From contig NZ_CAJE01000012.1 of NCBI RefSeq assembly GCF_000308215.1, positions 434,001 to 498,000 of the forward strand: 64,000 bases of DNA, in the 5' to 3' direction. The stretch comes from Methanomassiliicoccus luminyensis B10 (lineage in GTDB: Archaea > Thermoplasmatota > Thermoplasmata > Methanomassiliicoccales > Methanomassiliicoccaceae). The translations under genes were made by a program, and so were the position numbers. Positions 1 to 7,527 of the stretch are shown here, in pieces (the first letter of the stretch is position 1; each line of letters opens with the position of its first letter). Below the pieces are notes generated by a model, which saw only the letters and a program-made list of their open reading frames with translations, was not told the origin of the DNA and ran no database searches.

Positions 1-479
1 ACGTCCCCCGAGGTGGCCATGGTGTAGGTGCCGTTGCTGGCGATGAGGGAGCCGGCCATTCTCTCGGCGCCCTCCTTCAACCCGGCGTCGATGGCCCCCC
101 TGGTCCAGGACACCAGGACGTCCGGGTCCGTGGTAACGGGGGGCGACATCCGGAGTTCGGGATCGTACCTGAACGGCCCTTTGGGCAGGGGCACGTAGGC
201 ATCGGCGGGAGGGCTGTTCCTGGCCGCAGCCACCACCTTTCTCGCGGCGGTCCTCAGGGAGGACTGCGACAGGTCCTCCACGGTCGTCCCGGCCTTGCGC
301 GCCTCCACCTTCACGAAGATGCTGCAGACCTTCTGATCCAGATCGTCGATGACGGTGATCTCGTTGTTAGAGAACCGGACCATGGTCTCCTCCGATTCCC
401 CGATCGAAGCCACCACATCGGTGGCGCCTTCCTTCCTGCACATCTCGATGACGCGCTGGCAGATCTCCTCGCCGTTCAC
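1..479 (-). CDS. tldE: TldE/PmbA-family protein, 3' part cut off by the window edge
   Basis: About the first 159 residues of a TldE/PmbA-type protein, the non-catalytic partner of TldD in a protease that degrades unfolded or modified peptides. The visible N-terminus begins VNGEEICQRVIEMCRKEG and continues with VRFSNNEITVIDDLD, the typical start of this family. The start is a GTG whose last two bases lie in the TGA stop of the upstream tldD (GTGA overlap), so the two are translationally coupled and one operon. The C-terminal half lies outside the window. Family assignment rests on the N-terminal pattern and on the tldD neighbour. Confidence 0.85.
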   Translation of the reverse strand, partial: MNGEEICQRVIEMCRKEGATDVVASIGESEETMVRFSNNEITVIDDLDQKVCSIFVKVEARKAGTTVEDLSQSSLRTAARKVVAAARNSPPADAYVPLPKGPFRYDPELRMSPPVTTDPDVLVSWTRGAIDAGLKEGAERMAGSLIASNGTYTMATSGD

Positions 480-1912
480 TTCGATCCCCCCAGGCGAATG
501 TTCCTGAGCCTCATATGGGGGCCTCCGGTCCACACCGGTATGGCCTGCATCGGATCACCTTTGCCGCAGTGCGCCGCGGCGAACTCGACATCCTTCCCGA
601 CCGCGTCCACCGCGGACCACAGGGCCGGGGTGGAGATCTCCAGCACGGGGTTCTTCAGCCTCGGCCCCAGCTTTCCGTTCTCGATCAAATACGCTTCCAG
701 CCCGACATATCGCTGGTTGTACCTGCGGTCGTCGATATTCCACTCCATGAAGTTCTTTATGTACGCTCCCCTGCGCACCCCCTCGATCAGCTCGCCCACG
801 CTGTGGTCCTTCGGCTCGACGAAGGTGTTGGCCATGCGCACGATCGGTTCGCGGTAGTACGCCACGGCGCGGGAGGAGCCGTTGCTGGCAGCGCCCATCC
901 GGTACGCCGTTTCCCGGTCGTGCAGAAGTTCGTTGGCCAGACCTTCCTTGATAAGATACCTCCGCCTTGCTTTCACGCCCTCATCATCGCTGAGATAGAA
1001 GCCGAAGGAGCGGTCCAGGGTAGGATCGTCGACCACGTTCACGACCTCCGAGCCGATCTTCCTTCCCGCATCCTCCTGCCCCAGGTAGGTCTCCCCCGCC
1101 TGGGCCGCCTCCCTGCCGAGCATGCGGTCCGCTTCCGCGGGATGCCCGGCGGACTCGTGGGACACTATGCCCACGACCTCCGGACCGAGGACCACGTCCA
1201 TGTTCCCGCCGTCGAACGGCACCGCGGTAAGGAGAATCTCACCCAGCGTGGCAGCTTCCCGGTCCAGCTTGGACGGCAGGTCCCATCGCTCCACCGCCTC
1301 CCAGCCCCCGCTCTCCCCGATGGAGAAGGACCTCTGCCCCGAGCCTTTGGCCGCTTCCGCTGCCGTGAGCATAACGTCGACCTCCACTCTCGGGACCTTG
1401 CTGCGGAAGTCCGCCCCGTCCGAGTTCACGATGTACTTCTCGGTGGTGAACACGTCGAGGCTGAGCTGCCGCCCGACGAGCTTCACGCCCGATCTCTTGG
1501 CCGCTTCCATCGCCGAGGAGTCCGCCTCCTTCAGCAAGGCGATGCGGTCCTCCAACTCCACGTCCCCGAACTTCACGCGGGGCCTCTTCTCCGCGTACCC
1601 CGTGGCCATCTCCGCCTCCCCCATGCGGATCGGCTCCTTCCTCAGCCCCGCCGCCGCTTTGGCGCTGCGCACGGTCCTTCCCACCATCGCCCTGAGATCA
1701 CCTTTGGCCAGTGAACCGGTCGCCCCGAAGCCCAGGCCTCCGCCGGCGAGCACGCGAACGGCCACTCCCCGGCGGGACTCGAAGGACGAGACCTCGGGAA
1801 CGCCGTTCCTCAGCAGGCTGCTCTCGTAGCTGTCACTTTGGTACCTGGCCTCGGCGTAATCGGCGCCCTGGGCCAGCGCGAGATCGATGAGGGTTGCGAG
1901 CTCCGGTTCCAT
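476..1912 (-). CDS. tldD: TldD-family metalloprotease subunit
   Basis: 478-residue TldD-type protein. The zinc-binding HExxxH motif is visible as HESAGH at residues 252-257, followed by the conserved AEADRMLGREA stretch. The C-terminal half has the family's FYLSDDEG and NELLHDRETA segments. TldD carries the catalytic zinc and works with TldE, which overlaps its stop codon downstream. In bacteria the pair matures microcins and degrades unfolded helical peptides; the archaeal substrate is unknown. The length is normal and the ATG start is the first in frame after an upstream stop. Confidence 0.93.
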   Translation of the reverse strand: MEPELATLIDLALAQGADYAEARYQSDSYESSLLRNGVPEVSSFESRRGVAVRVLAGGGLGFGATGSLAKGDLRAMVGRTVRSAKAAAGLRKEPIRMGEAEMATGYAEKRPRVKFGDVELEDRIALLKEADSSAMEAAKRSGVKLVGRQLSLDVFTTEKYIVNSDGADFRSKVPRVEVDVMLTAAEAAKGSGQRSFSIGESGGWEAVERWDLPSKLDREAATLGEILLTAVPFDGGNMDVVLGPEVVGIVSHESAGHPAEADRMLGREAAQAGETYLGQEDAGRKIGSEVVNVVDDPTLDRSFGFYLSDDEGVKARRRYLIKEGLANELLHDRETAYRMGAASNGSSRAVAYYREPIVRMANTFVEPKDHSVGELIEGVRRGAYIKNFMEWNIDDRRYNQRYVGLEAYLIENGKLGPRLKNPVLEISTPALWSAVDAVGKDVEFAAAHCGKGDPMQAIPVWTGGPHMRLRNIRLGGSK

Positions 1913-2078
1913 CTAGTGCCTCCGTTTCCCCGATGCCTTGAACGACGTCAAGCTTTGCGGCGGGGAGATGCTACATCTTGGAAGTGGGCGCTATATTAAC
2001 CTCCTGGACCGGTTGGATGATGGGGATAATCTACATTTTGGGAAAAGAGATAGATATGCCCGCCGACGATATCGGGTC

Positions 2079-2636
2079 ATGCGTATCAACATTACCCTTC
2101 TTTCCTACGACCATGGCATATTGAGGCAGGTGTTCGACGTCATGGAGTACGTCGTCCAGAACGGGGAGACGGAGAAGCACCGGGACCTGTTCCCGCCGTT
2201 CGCGGACTTCACTATCCGGTTCATGGACGAGTACCACCACAAGAAGGAGGAGCAGTTCGTGTTCCCCCTGGCCGCGGACGGTCCGGACAAGCTCAAGGAG
2301 ATGATGCCCGAGCTGATCGACGACCACCGCAAGGCGAGGTCGTTCGCCGATGCCATCACCAAGGATGTAGGGGCATGGGACCGCGAGGGGCTGGCCAAGA
2401 ACACCCTGGACCTGGTCAAGCACATGCGCCACCACATCCTGGAGGAAGAGGACTACGTGTTCCCGACCATCGACGGCTACATGGACCCCGACCAGGACCT
2501 GGAACTGTGGCAGGAGTCCCAGAAGTTCCTCGCCGACAAGTTCGGAGAGGCGTTCCCGTCGGACATGGAGAGCTGGGCCAACGAGATGCAGGAGAAGGTG
2601 TGGGGCAAGGGCGTCATCAAGGCGCCATCGAGGTGA
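2079..2636 (+). CDS. Hemerythrin-like (HHE) domain protein
   Basis: About 185 residues starting MRINITLLSYDHGILRQVF. The His/Glu ligand pattern of a non-heme di-iron hemerythrin domain is visible: YDHGILR, EYHHKKEEQFVFP, DDHRKAR and HMRHHILEEEDYVFP. Such proteins bind oxygen, NO or iron, or act in redox stress defence. An in-frame ATG exists further upstream at 1938, but the sequence between lacks protein-like character, and a TATA-like element (gctatattaac, near 1987) fits the later start. A second hemerythrin lies at 51513-51965. The specific role is not known. Confidence 0.85.
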   Translation: MRINITLLSYDHGILRQVFDVMEYVVQNGETEKHRDLFPPFADFTIRFMDEYHHKKEEQFVFPLAADGPDKLKEMMPELIDDHRKARSFADAITKDVGAWDREGLAKNTLDLVKHMRHHILEEEDYVFPTIDGYMDPDQDLELWQESQKFLADKFGEAFPSDMESWANEMQEKVWGKGVIKAPSR

Positions 2637-2858
2637 TCGAGGCCGCCTCGTAGCCTATCGGGATCGGGTATTTTCTTCCCCTGATCTTCATCTTCCCTCC
2701 CCGGTTGATCCTTCCCGCTCGTGTCTTAGGATCACCGGGGGAAGAGTCGACCCATTCAACAGTCTCAAAGGGGATGCTCATCGGAGGTCTGGCCCTGAAT
2801 TCCAAGCGGACCTCCTCTGCGATGCAGACGAGGACGGGGCGCCGAATGAGCTCCGTGT

Positions 2859-3086
2859 TCAATAGGGGAGCGTCATGACAAACAGAGAGAGCATCAGGAA
2901 AAGGGAAATGCCAAACAGCTGAGGTAACCAGTGCTGAGTGAGCACCAGGCTTAACAGACCGGCAGTATTGAACAGTATGAAGGCGAAAAATGCCAGCCCG
3001 ATGAAATATTTGTCGGGAAGGTTCTTGAAGCAGCATTCTGTCGTATCGATGGTCTCAGGCCTTCGACCACGAGATGGTCGAATCAA
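2859..3086 (-). CDS. Possible small two-TM membrane protein
   Basis: A 75-residue reading frame with a charged N-terminus and two plausible membrane segments (FIGLAFFAFILFNTAGLLSL and FGISLFLMLSLFVMTLPY). It lies in the 525-bp gap between the hemerythrin gene and tRNA-Ser and has no recognised family. Another minus-strand frame directly downstream (to 2617) continues with a more hydrophilic protein-like stretch, so this may be the first half of a longer gene broken by a frameshift. I see no other gene in this gap. Confidence 0.35.
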   Translation of the reverse strand: MIRPSRGRRPETIDTTECCFKNLPDKYFIGLAFFAFILFNTAGLLSLVLTQHWLPQLFGISLFLMLSLFVMTLPY

Positions 3087-3161
3087 ATTAAAAAATATGG
3101 AACGGTGGAATTGTTGCAGGCTCGTGCCTGCAAGCTCCTATCATCTCATAAGATGGACGAA

Positions 3162-3268
3162 TGGCGCCGAGGGAGAGATTTGAACTCCCGTGGCGGGGAC
3201 CGCCAGTGGTTCGCTCGGAGATCTCGTTCTTTCGAGACCACCGCCTTACCGGGCTAGACTACCTCGGC
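3162..3268 (-). tRNA. tRNA-Ser(CGA) with intron
   Basis: Type II tRNA. Acceptor GCCGAGG/CCTCGGC, discriminator G73 and an encoded CCA. D-arm GTCT/AGGC, T-arm GGGAG-TTCAAAT-CTCTC with one GU pair, and a long variable arm (TGGCGG-TCC-CCGCCA) as in Ser and Leu tRNAs. The anticodon stem GTGGT/ACCAC closes only if about 19 nt (3212-3230) are removed after position 37, giving anticodon loop CTCGAAA and anticodon CGA. G73 and the long variable arm agree with serine. Intron edges may be off by a few bases. Confidence 0.9.
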
Positions 3269-3399
3269 GTGTGGATAGGGCAAAAAGCCAACCGCATATA
3301 AACCCTTTTGCTGAGCTGCGGGCTATTGGGCCGGTCCCGATGTGCCCATGAGACGGAAAGGATGATAACTCCCTCGATGCTTCGGGAGGGGAGATAAGA

Positions 3400-3573
3400 A
3401 TGGTCGATAAGCGCACCAGCAAACAGCTCTTCGTCGCCCTGGGCCTGGCCCTCGCATTCGTGGTCATGGCGGTGCTGGTCCTCGCGGACCAGGTGGTATG
3501 GGGGATCGCGCTGGGCGCGTCGGTCGCCGTCATAGTCATGGTCATCGCCTTTCTCCCGCGGATGGCCCGCTAG
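3400..3573 (+). CDS. Small two-TM membrane protein
   Basis: 57-residue protein starting MVDKRTSKQLFVALG. It has two hydrophobic helices (roughly residues 10-28 and 31-52) joined by a short loop and ends in PRMAR. A strong Shine-Dalgarno run (gggaggggag) sits just before the ATG. The third-position GC bias matches neighbouring genes, which supports coding. No family recognised. Confidence 0.7.
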   Translation: MVDKRTSKQLFVALGLALAFVVMAVLVLADQVVWGIALGASVAVIVMVIAFLPRMAR

Positions 3574-3623
3574 TCCGGACGTCGCGCGAAAAGGGTATAT
3601 GCCCGGCCTCCTTTGGCAGGGGC

Positions 3624-3824
3624 ATGAAAGTCAAAGTGAGGAGCGGCCGCGAGGACCTGGATCTCGATCTTTCCGAGGGGGCTACTCCCGAGGATATCGT
3701 GAAGGCACTGTGCCTCCATCCTGACGCCCACCTTATCGTGCGGGACAACTCGCCGATACCCATCGATGAGCCCCTCCGGGAAGGCGATCACATAAGGCTT
3801 ATCAGGGTAGCCTCCGGGGGCTAA
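3624..3824 (+). CDS. Ubiquitin-like sulfur carrier (SAMP/ThiS/MoaD-like)
   Basis: 66-residue beta-grasp protein ending in the diagnostic C-terminal Gly-Gly (RLIRVASGG). The pattern MKVKVRSG...LSEGATPEDIVKAL...VRDNSPIPIDEPLREGDHIRLIRV is that of archaeal small modifier and sulfur-carrier proteins. These are adenylated and thiocarboxylated by a UbaA/E1-like enzyme and supply sulfur for tRNA thiolation (Ncs6/TtuA type) or molybdopterin, or conjugate to proteins. A TATA-like gggtatat at 3593-3600 lies about 24 bp before the ATG, so the mRNA is probably leaderless or nearly so. The exact pathway cannot be told from this gene. Confidence 0.85.
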   Translation: MKVKVRSGREDLDLDLSEGATPEDIVKALCLHPDAHLIVRDNSPIPIDEPLREGDHIRLIRVASGG

Positions 3825-3891
3825 GCCAGTGTTATGCACATCATTATTCTCCCCCTTGATAAAATAATTGGATTTGCCGTTCCATCACCGA

Positions 3892-3901
3892 AAGTTTTAT
3901 A
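3892..3901 (+). promoter_or_regulatory. TATA-type promoter upstream of the dnaG leader
   Basis: The element aaagttttata lies about 25 bp before 3921-3925, where a structured segment starts. This is far upstream of the dnaG start codon at 4120 and predicts a leader of about 195 nt, long for archaea. Confidence 0.5.
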
Positions 3902-3920
3902 CCGCCCATCTCCCTCTATT

Positions 3921-4100
3921 GGGGTGAAACGGCTTAGTTCCTAGACTGATTTCATGCTCACCATCATCATTTCCACCTGGCCAAAGGTGGAAAGTCCAGA
4001 TATAAGGCCACATTCGGGCCGGGCGGTGCTGTTAGCGCAGCCCAGTCAAGATGTCAGATAAGTGTCCGTGCATCTAGTCGTGGGGATCGCCGTTTCGAAC
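3921..4100 (+). ncRNA. Candidate structured RNA / dnaG leader
   Basis: No protein-like frame is visible between 3825 and 4119. The ends pair perfectly: GAAACGGC (3926-3933) with GCCGTTTC (4089-4096). Inside are a perfect 9-bp hairpin TTTCCACCT-ggccaa-AGGTGGAAA (3970-3993), a GGCC/GGCC pair (4006-4009 with 4017-4020) and a nested helix GGGC-gg-TGC/GCA-GCCC (4021-4043). The 3' strand of the closing stem can instead form TTTCG-aa-CGAAA just before the dnaG ribosome site (gagaggtg). It may be an independent ncRNA processed from the transcript or a cis-regulatory leader. I do not recognise a known RNA family. Confidence 0.45.
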
Positions 4101-4119
4101 GAAAGAGAGGTGTACTACT

Positions 4120-5547
4120 ATGAACATCGATCCCAGCACCACCAAGTACATGATCAGGGCCAAGCTCCAGGCCGACGGCATCGTGGAGAAGCCTGACGTG
4201 GTGGGCGCGATCTTTGGACAGACCGAAGGATTGCTGGGCGACGAGCTGGACCTCAGGGACCTCCAGAAGAGCGGCCGCATAGGGCGCATCGAGGTCGAGG
4301 TAAGCTCTAAGCAGGGCAAGTCCGAGGGCGAGGTCCTCATACCATCAAGTCTCGACCAGGTTGAAACGGTAATACTCGCTTCCGCATTGGAGACGATCGA
4401 CAGAGTTGGTCCCTGCAAGGCCAAGATCAACGTGCTCAGCATTGAGGACGTTCGCATCACCAAGCGGTCCAAGATCATTGAGAGGGCCAGGGAACTGCTC
4501 ACCGAGCTTATCAAGCAATCCAAGACCTCCGGCATCGACCTCACCGAGAGCGTCCGCCAGAGCGTGCAGACCGAGGAGATCATTCACTTCGGCAAGGAGC
4601 GCCTGCCCGCCGGACCGAACGTCCAGGACAGCGACGCCATCATCGTCGTGGAGGGCCGCTCCGACGTTCTGAACCTGCTCAAGTCGGGCATCAAGAACGC
4701 CATCGCCGTGGAAGGGACGAACGTCCCCAAGACGGTCATGGACCTCAGCAAGGAAAGGGTCATCACCGCCTTCGTCGACGGCGACAGGGGCGGCGAGCTC
4801 ATCCTGCGCGAGCTGTTCCAGGTGGCCGAAGTGGACTTCGTGGCCAGGGCGCCCCGCGGCATGGAGGTCGAGGAGCTGACCCAGAAGCAGATCATGAAGT
4901 GCCTCCGGAACAAGATCCCCGGCGAGCAGTTCATGGAGATGTACGGCATGTCCGGCGAGAACGGCAAGGCCCCCGAGCCCCGCGAGGAGAAGGCCAGGGA
5001 GCGCGAGGAGCCCTCTGAGCGCTACGAGAAGGCCGAAGCGCGGTCCGAGAGGACTGAAAAGCCGCACCGCGAGCCCCGAGAGAGGCGTGAGCCCCGCGAG
5101 GAAAGGCGCGAGCGCAGGGAGCCCCGGGAGAGGGAAAGGGCCGAGCCTGCAAGGGAGCTGCCTCCCGCCGAGCCCGCTGCGGCCGAGCCAGCTGACGCAT
5201 ATTCCGAGCCTGAGCCCGCGGACGTTCCCGAGCCGGTCAAGAAGCTGTCCGAGTCGCAGGCAAAGTACAAGACCATGATCAACGAGCTGTCCTCCTCGTC
5301 CAAGGCCAAGATCCTGGACTCCAACGGCGAGCTGCTGAAGGAGGTCCCGGTGAGGGAGCTCGTGAACACCCTGAAGGCCGGCCCCAAGGGGGTCGGCGCG
5401 GTGGTCTTCGACGGCATCGTGACCCAGAGGATCATGGATATCGCCGCCGAGGGCAAGATCAATACCATCGTGGGCACCAAGATGGGCAACATCACCAAGC
5501 AGCCTACGGCGGTAGAGGTCTGGACCAAGGACGACCTGAACGAGTGA
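4120..5547 (+). CDS. dnaG: Archaeal DnaG-type primase / exosome-associated protein
   Basis: 475 residues. The TOPRIM domain is clear: [12 protein letters not shown] near residue 177 and DGDRGG near 219 give the Glu and Asp-x-Asp metal ligands. The N-terminal region ([40 protein letters not shown]) is typical of archaeal DnaG. A long Glu/Arg/Pro-rich linker (about residues 285-370) separates it from the C-terminal domain. Archaeal DnaG has weak primase activity and is also a stable subunit of the RNA exosome. A good Shine-Dalgarno (gagaggtg) precedes the ATG. One base separates its stop from the downstream ATPase, so they are probably co-transcribed. Confidence 0.96.
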   Translation: MNIDPSTTKYMIRAKLQADGIVEKPDVVGAIFGQTEGLLGDELDLRDLQKSGRIGRIEVEVSSKQGKSEGEVLIPSSLDQVETVILASALETIDRVGPCKAKINVLSIEDVRITKRSKIIERARELLTELIKQSKTSGIDLTESVRQSVQTEEIIHFGKERLPAGPNVQDSDAIIVVEGRSDVLNLLKSGIKNAIAVEGTNVPKTVMDLSKERVITAFVDGDRGGELILRELFQVAEVDFVARAPRGMEVEELTQKQIMKCLRNKIPGEQFMEMYGMSGENGKAPEPREEKAREREEPSERYEKAEARSERTEKPHREPRERREPREERRERREPRERERAEPARELPPAEPAAAEPADAYSEPEPADVPEPVKKLSESQAKYKTMINELSSSSKAKILDSNGELLKEVPVRELVNTLKAGPKGVGAVVFDGIVTQRIMDIAAEGKINTIVGTKMGNITKQPTAVEVWTKDDLNE

Positions 5548-5548
5548 G

Positions 5549-7078
5549 ATGAGCGAAAAAGTGGACATCCAGGGCGAACCGGACCTCCGTTCGGTCGCCA
5601 CCACCGCGGACATCCTGATACCGAAGGACCCTCTCAGGAGGGTCATCGGGCAGGACGAAGCGGTGGAGCTCGCGAGGATCGCCGCCAGGCAGAGGAGGCA
5701 CCTCCTCCTGGTGGGCCCTCCGGGCACTGGTAAGTCCATGATCGCTCAGGCCCTCGCCCTTCACCTTCCCCGGCCGAAAGAGGAGGTTCGGGTCGTTCAC
5801 AACCCCGAGAACCCCGAACGGCCGCTGGTGGAGGTCAAGAGAGAGGACGAGGTCTCCAGGGAGAGGGAGTCCAAGGGCTCCGCCGAAGGAGACCTCATAG
5901 ACCCCCACAACGCCCCGCCCAGCGTGGCCGAGCGGCTGGGATACCGCTGCAAGAACTGCGGCACCTATTCTCCACCACAGGACCGCTTCTGCCCCAAGTG
6001 CGAGAAGGCCAAGGCCGACACGGGGATGCCCGGCAATCCCTTCGGGGACATCCTGGGAAACCTAATGGAATCCATGGCCGGCGCCGCGCCCGGCCTGGCC
6101 CCCGGCAAGGAGAAGGTCACCACCACTCGGAAGAGGGGCGAAAAGGAGGAAGTGGTGGTCTTCGAGCGCGCCGGCGAGATGATAAGGATGCTGGACCAAA
6201 GCGCGCTGGAGAGAAGAAGGGAGCTGGAGAGGCAGCGCCCCCGCAAGGTGCTGGTCCCCCTGGAGCGAAACCCCTTCGTTCTCGCCACCGGCGCCAGCGA
6301 GACCGAGATCCTCGGCGATGTGCGCCACGACCCCTACGGCGGGCACGCCCAGCTGGGCTCCCCTCCGTATGAGAGGGTCATACCTGGTTCCATTCACGAA
6401 GCTCATGAAGGAGTGCTGTTCCTGGACGAGGTATCTCATCTGGGACCGATGCAGCGTTCCATCCTCACCGCCATGCAAGAGAAGCGGTTCCCCATTTCCG
6501 GCCGCAACCCCCAGTCCGCCGGTGCTTCCGTTAAAGTGGAGAACGTCCCGTCCGATTTCATCCTGGTGGCAGCATGCAACATCCAGGACCTCGAGAACAT
6601 CCTGTCCCCCCTGCGCTCGCGCATCGCCGGGGATGGCTACGAAGTGCTGGTGGACACCTGCATGGAGGACAACGAGCTTAACCGCGCCAGGCTGGCGCAG
6701 TTCATGGCCCAGGAGATACACACGGACGGCCGCATACCTCACGCCTCCCGCTCGGCCATCGAAGCCATCATAAGGGAGGCGAGGTACCGCGCCAAGGTCC
6801 TCGACGGAAAGGAGGGCGCCCTGACCCTGAGGCTCCGCGAGCTGGGCGGCCTGATACGCTCATCCGGCGATCTTGCGGTGAGCCTGGGCGACTGCCTCAT
6901 CGAGGAGAAGCATGTCCTGGCCGCTCAGAAGAGGACCAGGCCGGTGGAGGAGCAGATCAGGGAGCGCTACGGCACCTACATGAAGGGGCTCGGCACCGAC
7001 ATATCCTCCGCGCAGAAAGAGAAGTCCCCCTATTATTTCCAGAACGAGCACATCAGGGACGACCGGGCGTATCAGTGA
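5549..7078 (+). CDS. LonB-like AAA+ ATPase without a protease domain, with a zinc-ribbon insert
   Basis: 509 residues. The N-terminus and ATPase core match archaeal LonB and related RuvB/Mg-chelatase-like AAA+ proteins: VIGQDEAVELARIAARQRRHLLLVGPPGTGKS (Walker A about residues 56-63), GVLFLDEVSHL (Walker B about 290-298), then NPQSAGASVKVENVPSDFILVAACN and LRSRI (sensor and Arg-finger region). An insertion carries a four-Cys zinc ribbon (CKNC...CPKC, about residues 133-152) where LonB has its membrane segments. The frame stops after the helical AAA lid (HIRDDRAYQ), and no Ser-Lys Lon protease domain follows, because the next gene is on the other strand 8 bp away. It could be a remodelling ATPase. 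One operon with dnaG. Confidence 0.8.
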   Translation: MSEKVDIQGEPDLRSVATTADILIPKDPLRRVIGQDEAVELARIAARQRRHLLLVGPPGTGKSMIAQALALHLPRPKEEVRVVHNPENPERPLVEVKREDEVSRERESKGSAEGDLIDPHNAPPSVAERLGYRCKNCGTYSPPQDRFCPKCEKAKADTGMPGNPFGDILGNLMESMAGAAPGLAPGKEKVTTTRKRGEKEEVVVFERAGEMIRMLDQSALERRRELERQRPRKVLVPLERNPFVLATGASETEILGDVRHDPYGGHAQLGSPPYERVIPGSIHEAHEGVLFLDEVSHLGPMQRSILTAMQEKRFPISGRNPQSAGASVKVENVPSDFILVAACNIQDLENILSPLRSRIAGDGYEVLVDTCMEDNELNRARLAQFMAQEIHTDGRIPHASRSAIEAIIREARYRAKVLDGKEGALTLRLRELGGLIRSSGDLAVSLGDCLIEEKHVLAAQKRTRPVEEQIRERYGTYMKGLGTDISSAQKEKSPYYFQNEHIRDDRAYQ

Positions 7079-7085
7079 AGCGGAT

Positions 7086-7520
7086 TCAGATGAACAGCTG
7101 CATCTGGTAGGCGTCCTCGCCGTCATTGTAGTAGTTCTTTATGACGTCCATCGGCTGGAACCCGAACTTGTGGTAGAACTCGGTGGCCGGAACATTGCCC
7201 TTGCGGACCTCCAGTGACACTACCTTGGCCCCCTTCTTCCTGCTTTCCTCGAGATATCTGGACATGAGCATGGAGCCGACCCCTTTTTTCCGTATTTCCG
7301 GAGAAACGGCCAGCATTAGCACGCGGGAGTGCACCGACGAGGTCAGGATGCCGAGTATGAACGCCTTGATGCCCCAGGGCGATTCGACCACGATGAAGCC
7401 TTCCGGCCAAGAGGACGACAAGGTAGTGAATATGGTCGGATCATACCTCTCGCTCAAGGTCGAGCATGCCAGTCGGTACACCGACGGCAGGTCGTCGCTC
7501 ATGAATCCCCTCAGGTACAC
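7086..7520 (-). CDS. rimI: RimI-like GNAT N-acetyltransferase
   Basis: 144 residues with the GNAT fold pattern. The acetyl-CoA loop RKKGVGSML follows VLMLAVSPE, and the C-terminal signature LEVRKGNVPATEFYHKFGFQPMDVIKNYYNDGEDAYQMQ is characteristic of RimI/Ard1-type protein N-alpha-acetyltransferases. In archaea this enzyme acetylates N-termini of many proteins. It lies convergent to the ATPase gene with an 8-bp gap. Alternative start: the Met seven residues in (MSDDLPSVYRL). Confidence 0.9.
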   Translation of the reverse strand: MYLRGFMSDDLPSVYRLACSTLSERYDPTIFTTLSSSWPEGFIVVESPWGIKAFILGILTSSVHSRVLMLAVSPEIRKKGVGSMLMSRYLEESRKKGAKVVSLEVRKGNVPATEFYHKFGFQPMDVIKNYYNDGEDAYQMQLFI

Positions 7521-7527
7521 CTTTGAT

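Noticed and set aside
515-1714. 399-residue plus-strand open frame opposite tldD
   Set aside because: Antisense shadow of a strong, motif-bearing gene; composition rich in His/Arg/Pro as expected from complementing a GC-rich gene.
3921-4100. RNase P RNA
   Set aside because: ggaaagtcc resembles a conserved RNase P segment, but it is part of a local hairpin and the other conserved regions are missing.
4345-5739. 464-residue minus-strand open frame opposite dnaG
   Set aside because: Leu/Gly/Asp-rich shadow across dnaG and the next gene; no domain.
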